Origin: Candidatus Calescibacteriota bacterium
GTDB lineage: Bacteria; CAIJMQ01; JAADFP01
DNA: 44,630 bases
Assembly: GCA_021162785.1 (NCBI GenBank)
Contig: JAGGYA010000024.1
Coordinates: 1 to 44,630, forward strand
Direction: 5' to 3'
Shown here: positions 9,975 to 19,405 of the stretch, in pieces
Position numbering within the stretch: the first letter of the stretch is position 1
Layout: each line of letters opens with the position of its first letter
The notes under the pieces: model-generated
Seen by the model: only the letters and a program-made list of their open reading frames with translations
What the model was told of the DNA's origin: nothing
Databases searched by the model: none
Program-made: the position numbers and the translations under genes

Positions 9975-10820
9975 TCACACTGTTCTTAATTTTTCTATGG
10001 CTTCTCGGGCAGAAAGTAACAATTCTTCCAAACCTCTATCCTTTCTCTCCCTCACCTCCAGCATCCATACACCCTGATACCCAATTTTTTCCATATCCTT
10101 CCTAAATTTTTCCCAGTTTATGCATCCTTCCCCTGGAAGAAGATGTGCATCTTCTCCATTGCAAGTATCTTGAAGATGAAGATGAAAAAGTTTACCATCC
10201 ATAACTTCCACCATTTGACTAAGTGCACCTGAGATAAACGCATGACCTGTGTCTAAGCAAAATCCTATTGAGGGAGGGAGCTTTTCCTTCATATGTGAAA
10301 TTGACTCTAAATCATAACCAAAAATTCCGGGTATCATATTTTCTAATGCAATCTGGATTCCCAGGGATGAAGAAAAAAACCAAAGTTCTTCAATTGATCT
10401 CCAGAAGCTTTCCCAACTGCTTTCTCCAGTAGAAGAACCGGGATGCACAACTATTAATTGGATGTTGAGAAATTGGGCTACTTCAATACTTTCTTCTATC
10501 TCCTTCACAGCCTTCTTTCTTTTCTCTTCATCTTTCGAGGAAATACTCCATTCATGATGAAAAGATGCATGTAAGGAATATGGAGTGAGAGAGAATTCCT
10601 TTAAAGCTTGAGCAAATTTTTTAAGATAGTTTTTATCCTTGTATGGAAAATGGAGAGGGCTTCCATAAAAAGAAACTCCCCATAGCTCCAGATTTTTAAA
10701 ACCTGTCTTAGAAAAAAGGGGAAGGATTGGGAGGAGGGGTTGGTGATAGCATATAAATGTGGCAATGCCTATTTTAAAATCACCGTTTTCCATAACTGGC
10801 ATAGGATAGTATCTCTTCAA
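9975..10820 (-). CDS. Sugar phosphate isomerase/epimerase (AP-endonuclease-2-like TIM barrel)
   Basis: VHPGSSTGESSWESFWRSIEEL, IALENMIPG, IGFCLDTGHAFISG, LHLQDTCNGEDAHLLPGEGCINWEKF. True start uncertain. Confidence 0.85.
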   Translation of the reverse strand: MKRYYPMPVMENGDFKIGIATFICYHQPLLPILPLFSKTGFKNLELWGVSFYGSPLHFPYKDKNYLKKFAQALKEFSLTPYSLHASFHHEWSISSKDEEKRKKAVKEIEESIEVAQFLNIQLIVVHPGSSTGESSWESFWRSIEELWFFSSSLGIQIALENMIPGIFGYDLESISHMKEKLPPSIGFCLDTGHAFISGALSQMVEVMDGKLFHLHLQDTCNGEDAHLLPGEGCINWEKFRKDMEKIGYQGVWMLEVRERKDRGLEELLLSAREAIEKLRTV

Positions 10821-11721
10821 TCAAATCTGGGAAACTTATTCCACATGCCTCCGCCTCTTTGGGAAGATCCGAAAGCGAGGTTAATCCGGGAATAGTATTT
10901 AAATCATGGACATAAGGAATTCCATTACTTACTAATATATCTACACGGGAAAACCCACTGCAACCCAATGCTTTATGTGCTTTAACAGCAATCTCTTGAG
11001 TGAGAGAATATACCTCTTTTTCCAATCGTGCAGGAATGATGAATTGGGTCAAACCCGGGGTATATTTTGCTGAATAATTATAAAATTTCTCCTTAGGTAC
11101 AAGTTCTAATATGGGTAATGCTCTTAGAGTTTCTCCTTCACCCAAAATACCTACCGTAACTTCCTTACCCTCTATGTATGCTTCTAAGAAAACTTCACCA
11201 AACTCTTCTAAACTTCCTTTTACTGCGTTCCATACTTCCTTTTCATCAACTATTTTTACCCCAATACTGGAACCTTCACTAACCGGTTTTATAACTAAGG
11301 GAATTCCCAATTTTTCTATACCCTTCCCTACATCTTCCCTCCAATTTTTTGAAGAAATTTCTTGATAAGGAGGTGTAGGAATCTCTTCTCTTTCCCAAAT
11401 TTTTTTAGAGAATAACTTATTCATGGCCAGAGCAGATGCCAGGACCCCACTGCCCGTATAAGGAATCCCCATTACTTCCAGAAGACCCTGAACTTTGCCA
11501 TCTTCTCCCCATTTACCATGAGTAGCTAAGAATACTACTTCTACTTTTTTCTCTTTCAATTGAAAAGGCAAATTGGAAGATAATTCTAAAAGATAAACTT
11601 CATAACCTCTTTCTTGAAGAGCTGTGGCTACATTTTGAGCTGAACGATAGGATACTTCTCGTTCTCGTGAAGGCCCACCCCATACCACTCCCACTTTTCT
11701 CCAAGGGATGTTGAACCCCAT
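10780..11721 (-). CDS. ddl: D-alanine--D-alanine ligase
   Basis: VGVVWGGPSREREVSYRSA, ATHGKWGEDGKVQGLLEVMGIPYTGSGVLASALAMNK, IKPVSEGSSIGV, LNTIPGLTSLS. Confidence 0.95.
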   Translation of the reverse strand: MGFNIPWRKVGVVWGGPSREREVSYRSAQNVATALQERGYEVYLLELSSNLPFQLKEKKVEVVFLATHGKWGEDGKVQGLLEVMGIPYTGSGVLASALAMNKLFSKKIWEREEIPTPPYQEISSKNWREDVGKGIEKLGIPLVIKPVSEGSSIGVKIVDEKEVWNAVKGSLEEFGEVFLEAYIEGKEVTVGILGEGETLRALPILELVPKEKFYNYSAKYTPGLTQFIIPARLEKEVYSLTQEIAVKAHKALGCSGFSRVDILVSNGIPYVHDLNTIPGLTSLSDLPKEAEACGISFPDLIEEILSYASYGKR

Positions 11722-11728
11722 AGAATCC

Positions 11729-12874
11729 TTAGGAGGCTTGAGAAAAATATTCTCTTACCGCTTCTTCCATTCTTGTAGAGTGAAAATCAAGTATTTCAAT
11801 CTCCCTTCGCGCTGACTCTATAGAATCAGAAGCATGCACTCCGTTTCTCATAATGTCATGTCCATATTCTCTCCGAATAGTGCCGGGTGCTGCTTCTTCT
11901 GGATTGGTGGCTCCTACTTTGTTTCTGATTCGGCTGATGGCAAAAGGGCCTTGATACACAAGGGCCAGAGATTGATGTTCCTTATCCCCAGGCTGGTTTC
12001 TCACCTTCTCATCCTTCACTTTATAAGGGTCATAACCGGTCATGAACTCAATAAGCCGAGCAAATTCTTCTTTCCCTTTCTTCTCTCCCAATTTTTTCAC
12101 CAATTTTTCTTCAATAGGTGCATAAAATTTTAAAGCTTGGTTAATGGACATATTAACTGCTTTTGCTCCTATAAGTTTAAGACCTGGGCCCGAAAGAGCA
12201 TTTATTATTTCCCCTACCCTTCTTGACTTTGTGTAAATATTATCCGGTTTAATTAGAACCAAAGTAGTTTCAATATTGCTCAACAACTCTTCTTTATTAG
12301 CCTCCACCCCTTCTCTATACTTCAAAGCTTCTATTTCATGGTAATCCCATCTTTCAATCAACTTTTCCCAATTAATGATGTTTTCAAGTAATCCACCATC
12401 TTTTTTACTGTATTCAGACCAGAGTTCCAAAACTTCACGTGCTACTTTTTTCTCCGGGATTATAATTACCGAAGGATCAATAAATCCTTTAATGTTCCCG
12501 TTTTCATCCTCTTCAAATTCTGCAAAAGAATTCCGAATAGTCCCATCTATACGATGGGTGATAGGGCCAACAATACCCCTAATCTGGGAAATTGCATTCT
12601 CTCCAGAAAAGAGAAGGAGCATCATCCTCTTTTTAACAGGACCCTTATTCTTAACAATGTATTCCCGATAGAGATAGTCTTTAAATGGTTCCTCCACCAC
12701 TAACTCTATATACTTCCTTATCAATTCCTCGCTGGGTGCAAACATGCGTGCTTCAATTAATTCTAAAGGTTTAACTCCACCTGAAAATATCTCCTTAATA
12801 ATATGACCGGTAAGAGACCTTTCTAAGGATTTATTTGTAATTAAAACTAATGCTAATTCTCTATCCACTCCCAT
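11729..12874 (-). CDS. ndk: Tandem-domain nucleoside diphosphate kinase (N-terminal degenerate NDK domain plus C-terminal NDK domain)
   Basis: C-terminal half: ETTLVLIKPDNI, RNKVGATNPEEAAPGTIRREYGHDIMRNGVHASDS (catalytic His). N-terminal half: ELALVLITNKSL, IRGIVGPITHRIDGTIRNSFAEF without the NxxH motif. Confidence 0.88.
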   Translation of the reverse strand: MGVDRELALVLITNKSLERSLTGHIIKEIFSGGVKPLELIEARMFAPSEELIRKYIELVVEEPFKDYLYREYIVKNKGPVKKRMMLLLFSGENAISQIRGIVGPITHRIDGTIRNSFAEFEEDENGNIKGFIDPSVIIIPEKKVAREVLELWSEYSKKDGGLLENIINWEKLIERWDYHEIEALKYREGVEANKEELLSNIETTLVLIKPDNIYTKSRRVGEIINALSGPGLKLIGAKAVNMSINQALKFYAPIEEKLVKKLGEKKGKEEFARLIEFMTGYDPYKVKDEKVRNQPGDKEHQSLALVYQGPFAISRIRNKVGATNPEEAAPGTIRREYGHDIMRNGVHASDSIESARREIEILDFHSTRMEEAVREYFSQAS

Positions 12875-12912
12875 CTATTTCACCACCTTTCTCTGTATAC
12901 CTCCATAACCAC

Positions 12913-13995
12913 TTACCTAAGCGGGGGAGAGGAGGGTAAATTTCTCACAGTATGTAACTCTTTTAGGAATTTGCTTAGTATAGGCAATACCCCGAACAAG
13001 AAAATTACCACAAAAATTATTCCACATATCACAATGGGAAGAAGCGCTATTAGTATCTCTTTTTTAGTAGTAACTTTTCTTGCTTCTTCTAACTTCCCCT
13101 CTTTAGCCTGAAGGTAAAGGTGAGCTATTCCTAAGGGAGCTATAGGTATAGTAAAAAGTAATCCTATCCCTAATGCTAATACACCAAGAATATTTACCAA
13201 ACTACCTAAAACCCAGGTAGCAAGGATTTTCCATCTAAGACCTTCCGAAAGTTTAATACTTTCCTTCAATGCCTGTATTACCCCGCCTTTATTCTCCAGA
13301 AGAATGAAATAGGAGAAGATGAAAACTAAAGACAGTATAATTCCAGGTATAACGAAGAAAAGACCTCCTATAAATACCATCAGCCTAAGCAGAACCACTA
13401 ATCCCCATGCAGGAAAGAAAAAGGTAAAAGGATAAAAGAGAGCAGGTATCCCAGCCTTTTCCCCTTTCACTCTAAGTAAGCAGTAATTGAAAAATCCTAA
13501 GGTTAAAACAGGCGATATTATTAAAGTTAACAAATTACCTATTTGAAGACGTTTGGATATTGCTCCTAACACAAAAAGGATTAAAAAATACAGGAAAGTT
13601 ACACCTGCAAAACTTAAAGGGGATTCCCTTAGAATCCTTAACCCTTCTCCAATTGCTTTTGTAGAAAGAGTTTCTGCTACTGTTTCTTCTGAAGAGATAT
13701 ATCCTCTTATCTTTTTCCCTGTTTTAAGATTTGTTCCACAGGCAGTACACAGGACTGCACCTTGAGGCCAGACTTTTCCACATTGAGGACAGATTATTTC
13801 TTTTTTCTCTTGAGTTATCCCGAAAAATTCCTGGAAATCGGGTATTTTAGATGCTTCAGTCCACTCTTCCTTATCTGCAGGAGAAATTAAATCTGTAGGG
13901 AGTACTCTTTTTTCTCTAATCCACTGTCCCATGGTTTGAGTATCCGCTGGCCCATAGACTTTTCCATCACTTTTTTTAACTTTCCACTTCTCCAT
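12913..13995 (-). CDS. GYF_2-domain and zinc-ribbon multi-pass membrane protein
   Basis: N-terminal MEKWKVKKSDGKVYGPADTQTMGQWIREKRVLPTDLISPADKEEW, zinc ribbon CPQCGKVW...CTACGTNLKTG, then several hydrophobic helices. Confidence 0.8.
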   Translation of the reverse strand: MEKWKVKKSDGKVYGPADTQTMGQWIREKRVLPTDLISPADKEEWTEASKIPDFQEFFGITQEKKEIICPQCGKVWPQGAVLCTACGTNLKTGKKIRGYISSEETVAETLSTKAIGEGLRILRESPLSFAGVTFLYFLILFVLGAISKRLQIGNLLTLIISPVLTLGFFNYCLLRVKGEKAGIPALFYPFTFFFPAWGLVVLLRLMVFIGGLFFVIPGIILSLVFIFSYFILLENKGGVIQALKESIKLSEGLRWKILATWVLGSLVNILGVLALGIGLLFTIPIAPLGIAHLYLQAKEGKLEEARKVTTKKEILIALLPIVICGIIFVVIFLFGVLPILSKFLKELHTVRNLPSSPPLR

Positions 13996-13997
13996 TT

Positions 13998-14549
13998 TTA
14001 CTTCAGTTTCCCTTTTTCTTCCACATACTCTTTTAATAATTCCCAGGTTTTTTCATCTATTTTTCCAGTTACCGGCAATCCAACATCTTTCTGGAACTCT
14101 CTAAGGGCTCTGGAAGTTAATGGACCAAATTTCCCATCTATTGGGCCAGGGTCATATCCTGCTTTTTTTAGAGCTTCTTGAACAAGTCTAACTTTCTCAC
14201 TTCCCTTAGGATAGATCCTCTTTACTGGCTTAGGAGCAGTAGTTTTCTTAGCCTTTGCTTCCTGCAGAAGTTTCTGAAGTTTTTCAATTTTCGTCTTCAG
14301 GTCTTCTCTTTCCCTTCTTTCCTCTTGCAGAGCCTTTTGAAACATTTTAGAAACATTCTTTAACTCTTCGTACAATTGATCCCGTTCCTTCTCCAGTTTT
14401 CTGTTCTGTTCAGTAAGGCGGGCTACACTTTTCCTTAACATTTCCACCTCGAGTTTCATCCTCTCTACTTCTTCCCGAGGCACATACATGGTCGCACAAC
14501 CCGAAAGGAATAGAAAGATCGCCGGTAACAAAACTTTTGCTGTCCTCAT
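13998..14549 (-). CDS. Lipoprotein with coiled coil and C-terminal peptidoglycan-binding domain (PG_binding_1)
   Basis: Lipobox FLFLSGC; coiled coil; VRLVQEALKKAGYDPGPIDGKFGPLTSRALREFQKDVGLPVTGKIDEKTWELL. Confidence 0.88.
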   Translation of the reverse strand: MRTAKVLLPAIFLFLSGCATMYVPREEVERMKLEVEMLRKSVARLTEQNRKLEKERDQLYEELKNVSKMFQKALQEERREREDLKTKIEKLQKLLQEAKAKKTTAPKPVKRIYPKGSEKVRLVQEALKKAGYDPGPIDGKFGPLTSRALREFQKDVGLPVTGKIDEKTWELLKEYVEEKGKLK

Positions 14550-14600
14550 TTCACCCTCCTTTTTTGGAAAATTATCTCAGTTAATATCTCATTTTTCAAG

Positions 14601-15782
14601 TCATTTCCTTCGAGCAGCATGGGAAAGAACTTTCACATAGGGCTGGAAAAGCATCTCATACATATCCATAGCATATCTATCCGTCATTCCTGCAATGTAA
14701 TCACAGATAAATCTCACTTTTTGTTCAGGGAATTTGGAAATTTTCTCTTGGACTTCCCTGGGTAAGAGCTTGGGAGTCTCACAAAAACTCTCAAAGAGTT
14801 TTCTAATTATATGTTTCCCCTTCTGGGTCATCATTACTACATCTGGATGAAAATATATTTCCTTTTCCAAGATACCTCTCAATACTTCTAATTCTTTTTT
14901 TAACCCGGGTGGAATCTCTACTAAAGGGGATCCCATATTCCTAAGTTCTTCTTCTGAGTGCAAATCCATCTCCCTGATACGTTGAGATGCAAATTTAATA
15001 ACTTCTGTATTACAAATTTCAATGAGATGTCTCACTGCTCTTCTAAAAAGTAATTCCTTCTCTTTTCTTTTCACTTCCCTTTTTGCTCTTTTTAATATCT
15101 CTTTCCAAAGATTACTCACAGAAAGGATTTCTTCGTTTACTAATCCCACTCTCAGTCCATCATCCAGATCATGAGCACAGAAGGCGAGTTCATCAGCTAC
15201 AGAAACAATCTGTGTCTCTACACTGGGTTGAGAAAACTTCTGAAATTCCTCAAGGGGTGGACAGTAATCATAAGGAGTATGGTGGCGGGCTATCCCTTCT
15301 CGAGTATGAAAAGTTAAATTTAAGCCAGGGAAATTGGGGTATCTTTTTTCCAGTTCATCAACTATCCTTAATCCTTGCAAATTGTGATTAAACCCACCAT
15401 GCTCTTTCATCAATTCGTCCAAAGCCTTTTCTCCCGCATGACCAAAAGGTGGATGGCCCACATCGTGAGCCAGAGCTATAGCTTCTACTAAATCTTCATT
15501 TACTCTTAGGGCACGAGCCAGCGTGCGAGCATGTTGCATGACTTCCAAAGTATGGGTTAATCGGGTGCGGTAAAAATCTGCTTCATGGACAAGAAAAACC
15601 TGCGTTTTATACTGCAATCTACGAAAAGAAGAAGAATAAATAATTCGATCCCTATCTCTTTGAAAATCTGTGCGGAAAGGGTCTCTTTCCTCAGGATACC
15701 TCCTCCAAGTATTCTGACTTAAAGAAGAAAAGGGTTGAAGATCTCTTTCTCGGCTTTCCAGCCATTTTCTTACTTCACCCAT
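14601..15782 (-). CDS. dGTPase-like HD-domain nucleotidohydrolase
   Basis: RDPFRTDFQRDRDRIIYSSSFRRLQYKTQVF, TRLTHTLEV, ALAHDVGHPPFGHAGEKAL, FNHNLQGLRIVDELE. Confidence 0.93.
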   Translation of the reverse strand: MGEVRKWLESRERDLQPFSSLSQNTWRRYPEERDPFRTDFQRDRDRIIYSSSFRRLQYKTQVFLVHEADFYRTRLTHTLEVMQHARTLARALRVNEDLVEAIALAHDVGHPPFGHAGEKALDELMKEHGGFNHNLQGLRIVDELEKRYPNFPGLNLTFHTREGIARHHTPYDYCPPLEEFQKFSQPSVETQIVSVADELAFCAHDLDDGLRVGLVNEEILSVSNLWKEILKRAKREVKRKEKELLFRRAVRHLIEICNTEVIKFASQRIREMDLHSEEELRNMGSPLVEIPPGLKKELEVLRGILEKEIYFHPDVVMMTQKGKHIIRKLFESFCETPKLLPREVQEKISKFPEQKVRFICDYIAGMTDRYAMDMYEMLFQPYVKVLSHAARRK

Positions 15783-16353
15783 GAGAAATTTCCTCCTCTA
15801 TCCAAGAAGTGATAATCTCTGCAAGCAAAGCAATATCCTCTGTTTCCAAATGAATAGGGATGGTAGAATCAAACAGAAAACTTACCTGAGGTGGTAACAT
15901 CTCTTCTGGTGGGAAGTAACCCAGTTTAACGGGTATGCGAGGAAAGGGTAATAATATATAGTAATCGTCTTCTTTCTTACCTCCAAAATCTCTCATTACT
16001 TCCTTCCACTTTTCTTCCTTCCCTGGTAAAAGGGTTTTTAAAACATCCTCGGTTCTTGACCGGAAACTGGGATAATAAAAAATTCCCGAAGGAACTTCTT
16101 TGAAACTAATCCACCGGCCAGAAACTGGAATGTTTTTGGCTCTAAATAGATAATGTAAAACCAGAATCTCTAATTTTTCATCTTCCTTTCCTTCTGTCAG
16201 GAAAAGATAGGGTTGGAACTTCACCTCGATTTTTTTTCTCAAGAAGTAGAAACTCACTCCTCCTTCTACCATTTCACAGCCTGTCCTTTCCGCAACTTCC
16301 ATAGGATTTAACCTGGAAATTTTCTGAATCAGCCTCTTTTTTAATTCACTCAT
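15775..16353 (-). CDS. DUF3786-family protein
   Basis: ILVLHYLFRAKNIPVSGRWISFKEVPSGIFYYPSFRSR...VSFLFDSTIPIHLETEDIALLAEI. Confidence 0.7.
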   Translation of the reverse strand: MSELKKRLIQKISRLNPMEVAERTGCEMVEGGVSFYFLRKKIEVKFQPYLFLTEGKEDEKLEILVLHYLFRAKNIPVSGRWISFKEVPSGIFYYPSFRSRTEDVLKTLLPGKEEKWKEVMRDFGGKKEDDYYILLPFPRIPVKLGYFPPEEMLPPQVSFLFDSTIPIHLETEDIALLAEIITSWIEEEISHG

Positions 16354-17180
16354 AATCTTCTTACCTTTTTAAAGAATTCCACTCTTTTCCTTGCTTCCTC
16401 CAAAGAAAGGTTTTCTTGCAAAGTCATTAAGACGCAAAAACCCCTGTAATCTATCTCTGCTAATACCTCCACCAGTTTAACTACCCCCAATTCCCCTTCA
16501 CCCAGTGTTTTTTCCTCAAAGAAAGGTTTCCAGCTATTTATCCTCTCTTCACTTTTTTCTTCCTCAAGGGATTTCTCTTTTATTTCTCCATCAATAATGT
16601 AGACATGCACCAAAGAGTCTTCCCATAAGTGGATTATTTCTCCAATGGATTGAGTAGAGATAATCTTCCATCGGGCAGGATTAAAAATCAGTTTCATACT
16701 TTCTCTTTTAAGTTCTTTAATAAACTGGTGGAGTTCCAAGGGGGAGGATGCACTTATATCTAATGCTAAAATCATTCCTTCCCTATCCCCTAAGTATCCA
16801 ACTTCTTCAAAAAATTTGAGAAGTAAAGTTCTATTTTCTTCCCCAATCCCCACTCTTCCATCATCCGTTAAAGCAATCAGAGAGACGAATAAGTCTTTTC
16901 CTAACTTAATAGCCTGGGTGATTTCTTCAATTTTTTTCTCCATAGCCAAAGTTTGGAGATACCAATCTCCTCCAAGATTATATTCAAGTGCACAGATCTC
17001 TAATCCGCAAGTATGAAATTTTTCTCTTAACTCTCTTCTTCCCGATTGAGAAAGAGCATCGGGTTTAAATTCCTCTTTGTTTAAACTCAACTCCACCCCT
17101 CTTATTCCCCATTCCCGGAAGAGTGCAAGACTTTCCTTAAGGGGTAAGGGAATAAAATTATCTTTAACTCCTATTTTCAC
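16350..17180 (-). CDS. Sugar phosphate isomerase/epimerase-like TIM barrel protein
   Basis: MKIGVKDNFIPLPLKESLALFREWGIRGVELSLN...LGEGELGVVKLVEVLAEIDYRGFCVLM; GTG start at 17180. Confidence 0.7.
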   Translation of the reverse strand: MKIGVKDNFIPLPLKESLALFREWGIRGVELSLNKEEFKPDALSQSGRRELREKFHTCGLEICALEYNLGGDWYLQTLAMEKKIEEITQAIKLGKDLFVSLIALTDDGRVGIGEENRTLLLKFFEEVGYLGDREGMILALDISASSPLELHQFIKELKRESMKLIFNPARWKIISTQSIGEIIHLWEDSLVHVYIIDGEIKEKSLEEEKSEERINSWKPFFEEKTLGEGELGVVKLVEVLAEIDYRGFCVLMTLQENLSLEEARKRVEFFKKVRRL

Positions 17181-17187
17181 TTCTCTA

Positions 17188-17301
17188 CTATTCCTTTTCC
17201 TCTTCCCTCTTTTTGGCCAATTTCTCCCTCTCCTTCCTTCTCTTCCATTTGAGTTTCCATTTATGCCTTTTCCTCTTTAATTTACTTTTACTTCTTGCCA
17301 T
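17188..17301 (-). CDS. 37-aa highly basic small protein (not in supplied ORF track)
   Basis: Translated by hand: MARSKSKLKRKRHKWKLKWKRRKEREKLAKKREEEKE*. ATG at 17301, TAG at 17188-17190, preceded by gggggtgacta (SD-like); overlaps the upstream NTPase stop by 14 nt. Confidence 0.65.
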   Translation of the reverse strand: MARSKSKLKRKRHKWKLKWKRRKEREKLAKKREEEKE

Positions 17302-17809
17302 TAGTCACCCCCAGTCTTTGAAAAATGTTTCTTCTAACTTCTTCCCTGTTACCGGGATGAATCTCCCACCACTCAATATTAGCAAAGTGTTTATTTATCC
17401 AATTACGATAAGGTAAACCCACTGTAAACAATAGGTTATAAGAGGAGTCTTTAAGGGATAGAAGAAATTTATAAAATTTTTCACTCATCATCTCCATCTT
17501 ACCAACCTCATCTATTACAACCCAATCAACTTCTTTTGATTCTTTCAACCGATTTTTTATTCTTTCCACCACTTTTTCTAATCCGGGAAGGTTAACCCCA
17601 TATTTCCCCACTCTAAGTAAAGATGACAAATTTTTAGAGGCTAACAATTCTTCTCTCCCTTCAAAATCCACTATTTTAAATCCCACTCTCACCCCTTTTT
17701 CCCTTATTTCCAATGTATAAAATCCTACAGAATTAGGAAGATGAGAGGAGATAGCCCTAACCAAGGTTGTCTTACCACTTTTAGGTTTTCCCGTTATCAT
17801 AATCCTCAA
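17288..17809 (-). CDS. Nucleoside-triphosphatase, THEP1/NTPase_1 family
   Basis: MRIMITGKPKSGKTTLVRAI P-loop, GFYTLEIREKGVRVGFKIVDFEG, WVVIDEVGKMEMMSEKF. Confidence 0.88.
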   Translation of the reverse strand: MRIMITGKPKSGKTTLVRAISSHLPNSVGFYTLEIREKGVRVGFKIVDFEGREELLASKNLSSLLRVGKYGVNLPGLEKVVERIKNRLKESKEVDWVVIDEVGKMEMMSEKFYKFLLSLKDSSYNLLFTVGLPYRNWINKHFANIEWWEIHPGNREEVRRNIFQRLGVTNGKK

Positions 17810-18828
17810 GTGAACTTCACCCCTTTCCCCAAGACTATTTCGCCTAAGAAAAAGGTTTTTTCCTTTTTCTTCTCCAAAAATTCCTTTACTTTTCTCACTT
17901 TATCTTTCTCAACAATTAACACTAATCCTACCCCCATGTTAAATACTTTAAACATTTCTTCTTCTTGGATATTTCCTTTCTCCTGAATTAATTTAAAAAT
18001 AATCGGGATTTCCCATCTTTTCTTTATCTCCGCTCCTAACCCATCTGGCAAAATTCGAGAAAGATTTCCCGGGAGTCCGCCTCCCGTAATATGAGCAATT
18101 CCTTTGATATCTCCAGATTCTATTAAGGGGAGAACAGATTTTACATAAATCTTTGTAGGAAGCAAAAGTTCCTCCCCCCATTTTTTCCCCAAACGAGGAG
18201 AAAAAGAATGCAGGAATTTCTTCTTTTCTTCCTTCTTAAGCCCGCTCAGAAAAACTTTTCTTACAAGTGAGAACCCATTGGAATGAAGACCAGAAGAAGC
18301 CAAACCCAAGATAACATCCCCTTCTTTTATCTCTCCAGGCAATATCTTTACCTGCTCACCTGCTCCAAAACCCACAATTTCCCATTCCTCTTTTCTATAC
18401 ATCCCAGGCATCTCTGCTGTTTCACCTCCCAGAAGCACACATCCTGCAAGATCGCATCCCTTTTTAATTCCTCTCATTATCTCCTTGGCCTGGTTTATAT
18501 TGAGTTTACCAGTAGCTACATAATCTAAGAAAAGCAAAGGTCGGGCTCCCGATGCTAAAAGATCATTAACCACCATTGCCACTGCATCTATCCCTACTGT
18601 TGAGAAATCCCCGTATAGTGAGGCTATTAATAATTTAGTCCCTACACCATCACATGCGAAAGATAATACACCGTCCCTGAATTTAAATAAACCAGAAAAT
18701 CCCCCTATTCCAGAGATAACTTGAGAGGTATAGGTTTCTTCTGCTAACTTTTTAACCCAATCTACAAATTTCTCTCCTTTTTCTATGTCTACTCCTGCCT
18801 TTTTGTAGGTTTGAGAGCCAGAATTCAT
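17806..18828 (-). CDS. purM: Phosphoribosylformylglycinamidine cyclo-ligase
   Basis: YKKAGVDIEKGEKFVDWVKKLA, CDGVGTKLLIA, VNDLLASGARPLLFLDYVATG, GGETAEMPGMY, HITGGGLPGNLSRILP. Confidence 0.96.
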   Translation of the reverse strand: MNSGSQTYKKAGVDIEKGEKFVDWVKKLAEETYTSQVISGIGGFSGLFKFRDGVLSFACDGVGTKLLIASLYGDFSTVGIDAVAMVVNDLLASGARPLLFLDYVATGKLNINQAKEIMRGIKKGCDLAGCVLLGGETAEMPGMYRKEEWEIVGFGAGEQVKILPGEIKEGDVILGLASSGLHSNGFSLVRKVFLSGLKKEEKKKFLHSFSPRLGKKWGEELLLPTKIYVKSVLPLIESGDIKGIAHITGGGLPGNLSRILPDGLGAEIKKRWEIPIIFKLIQEKGNIQEEEMFKVFNMGVGLVLIVEKDKVRKVKEFLEKKKEKTFFLGEIVLGKGVKFT

Positions 18829-19376
18829 AATTTTTCGATCTTTAAAATTGTGTAGCTTTGAGAATGAGGGTTTATTATCAATCCTTTGTCCCTACTTTTA
18901 GTCACGATTATTCCCTCTGTAATTTCCTTAGCTTCTTCCCAGTTGGAAGCTTTAACTGTTAACTTCCAGAGTTCCCCTCTTCTGACTTCTTTTATTTTAT
19001 CCCCGTAGTTCCAGGTTACTCTCAAAGTCTTAAGGGCAGAATCTACTCGAGCATCTTCTTTCCACCATGTCAATACTTCCACAAGATACTCCCCATTACC
19101 TTTACCTTTAAACTCCCCTTCTTCTTTTGATTCTTCCTTGCATTCTACTCTCCAGTAGTGCTTATTAGGATTGACAAAAATCTTTACTTTAGTAGTGAAT
19201 TCTTCTGCTAAGTTTTTTCCTTCTTCTTTATTACAGTTGACCAGGATTTTCCAAACTTCCTCTCGTTCCAGTTTCCTAAGTCTTTCTTTCAAACCCAAGT
19301 CTTCTATAAGGGTATAAAAAGCGGTTAAAGCCACAAGATCGTATGTTTTCAACCTTGTGGTTATCTTTATTTCCAT
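18825..19376 (-). CDS. PurS-like protein with two tandem PurS-type segments
   Basis: Second half EVLTWWKEDARVDSALKTLRVTWNYGDKIKEVRRGELWKLTVKASNWEEAKEITEGIIVTK..INPHSQSYTIL fits PurS; first half has the same layout; overlaps purM start by 4 nt. Confidence 0.65.
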   Translation of the reverse strand: MEIKITTRLKTYDLVALTAFYTLIEDLGLKERLRKLEREEVWKILVNCNKEEGKNLAEEFTTKVKIFVNPNKHYWRVECKEESKEEGEFKGKGNGEYLVEVLTWWKEDARVDSALKTLRVTWNYGDKIKEVRRGELWKLTVKASNWEEAKEITEGIIVTKSRDKGLIINPHSQSYTILKIEKL

Positions 19377-19405
19377 ATCGAAAATTTTACCATTATTCAG
19401 GTGCT

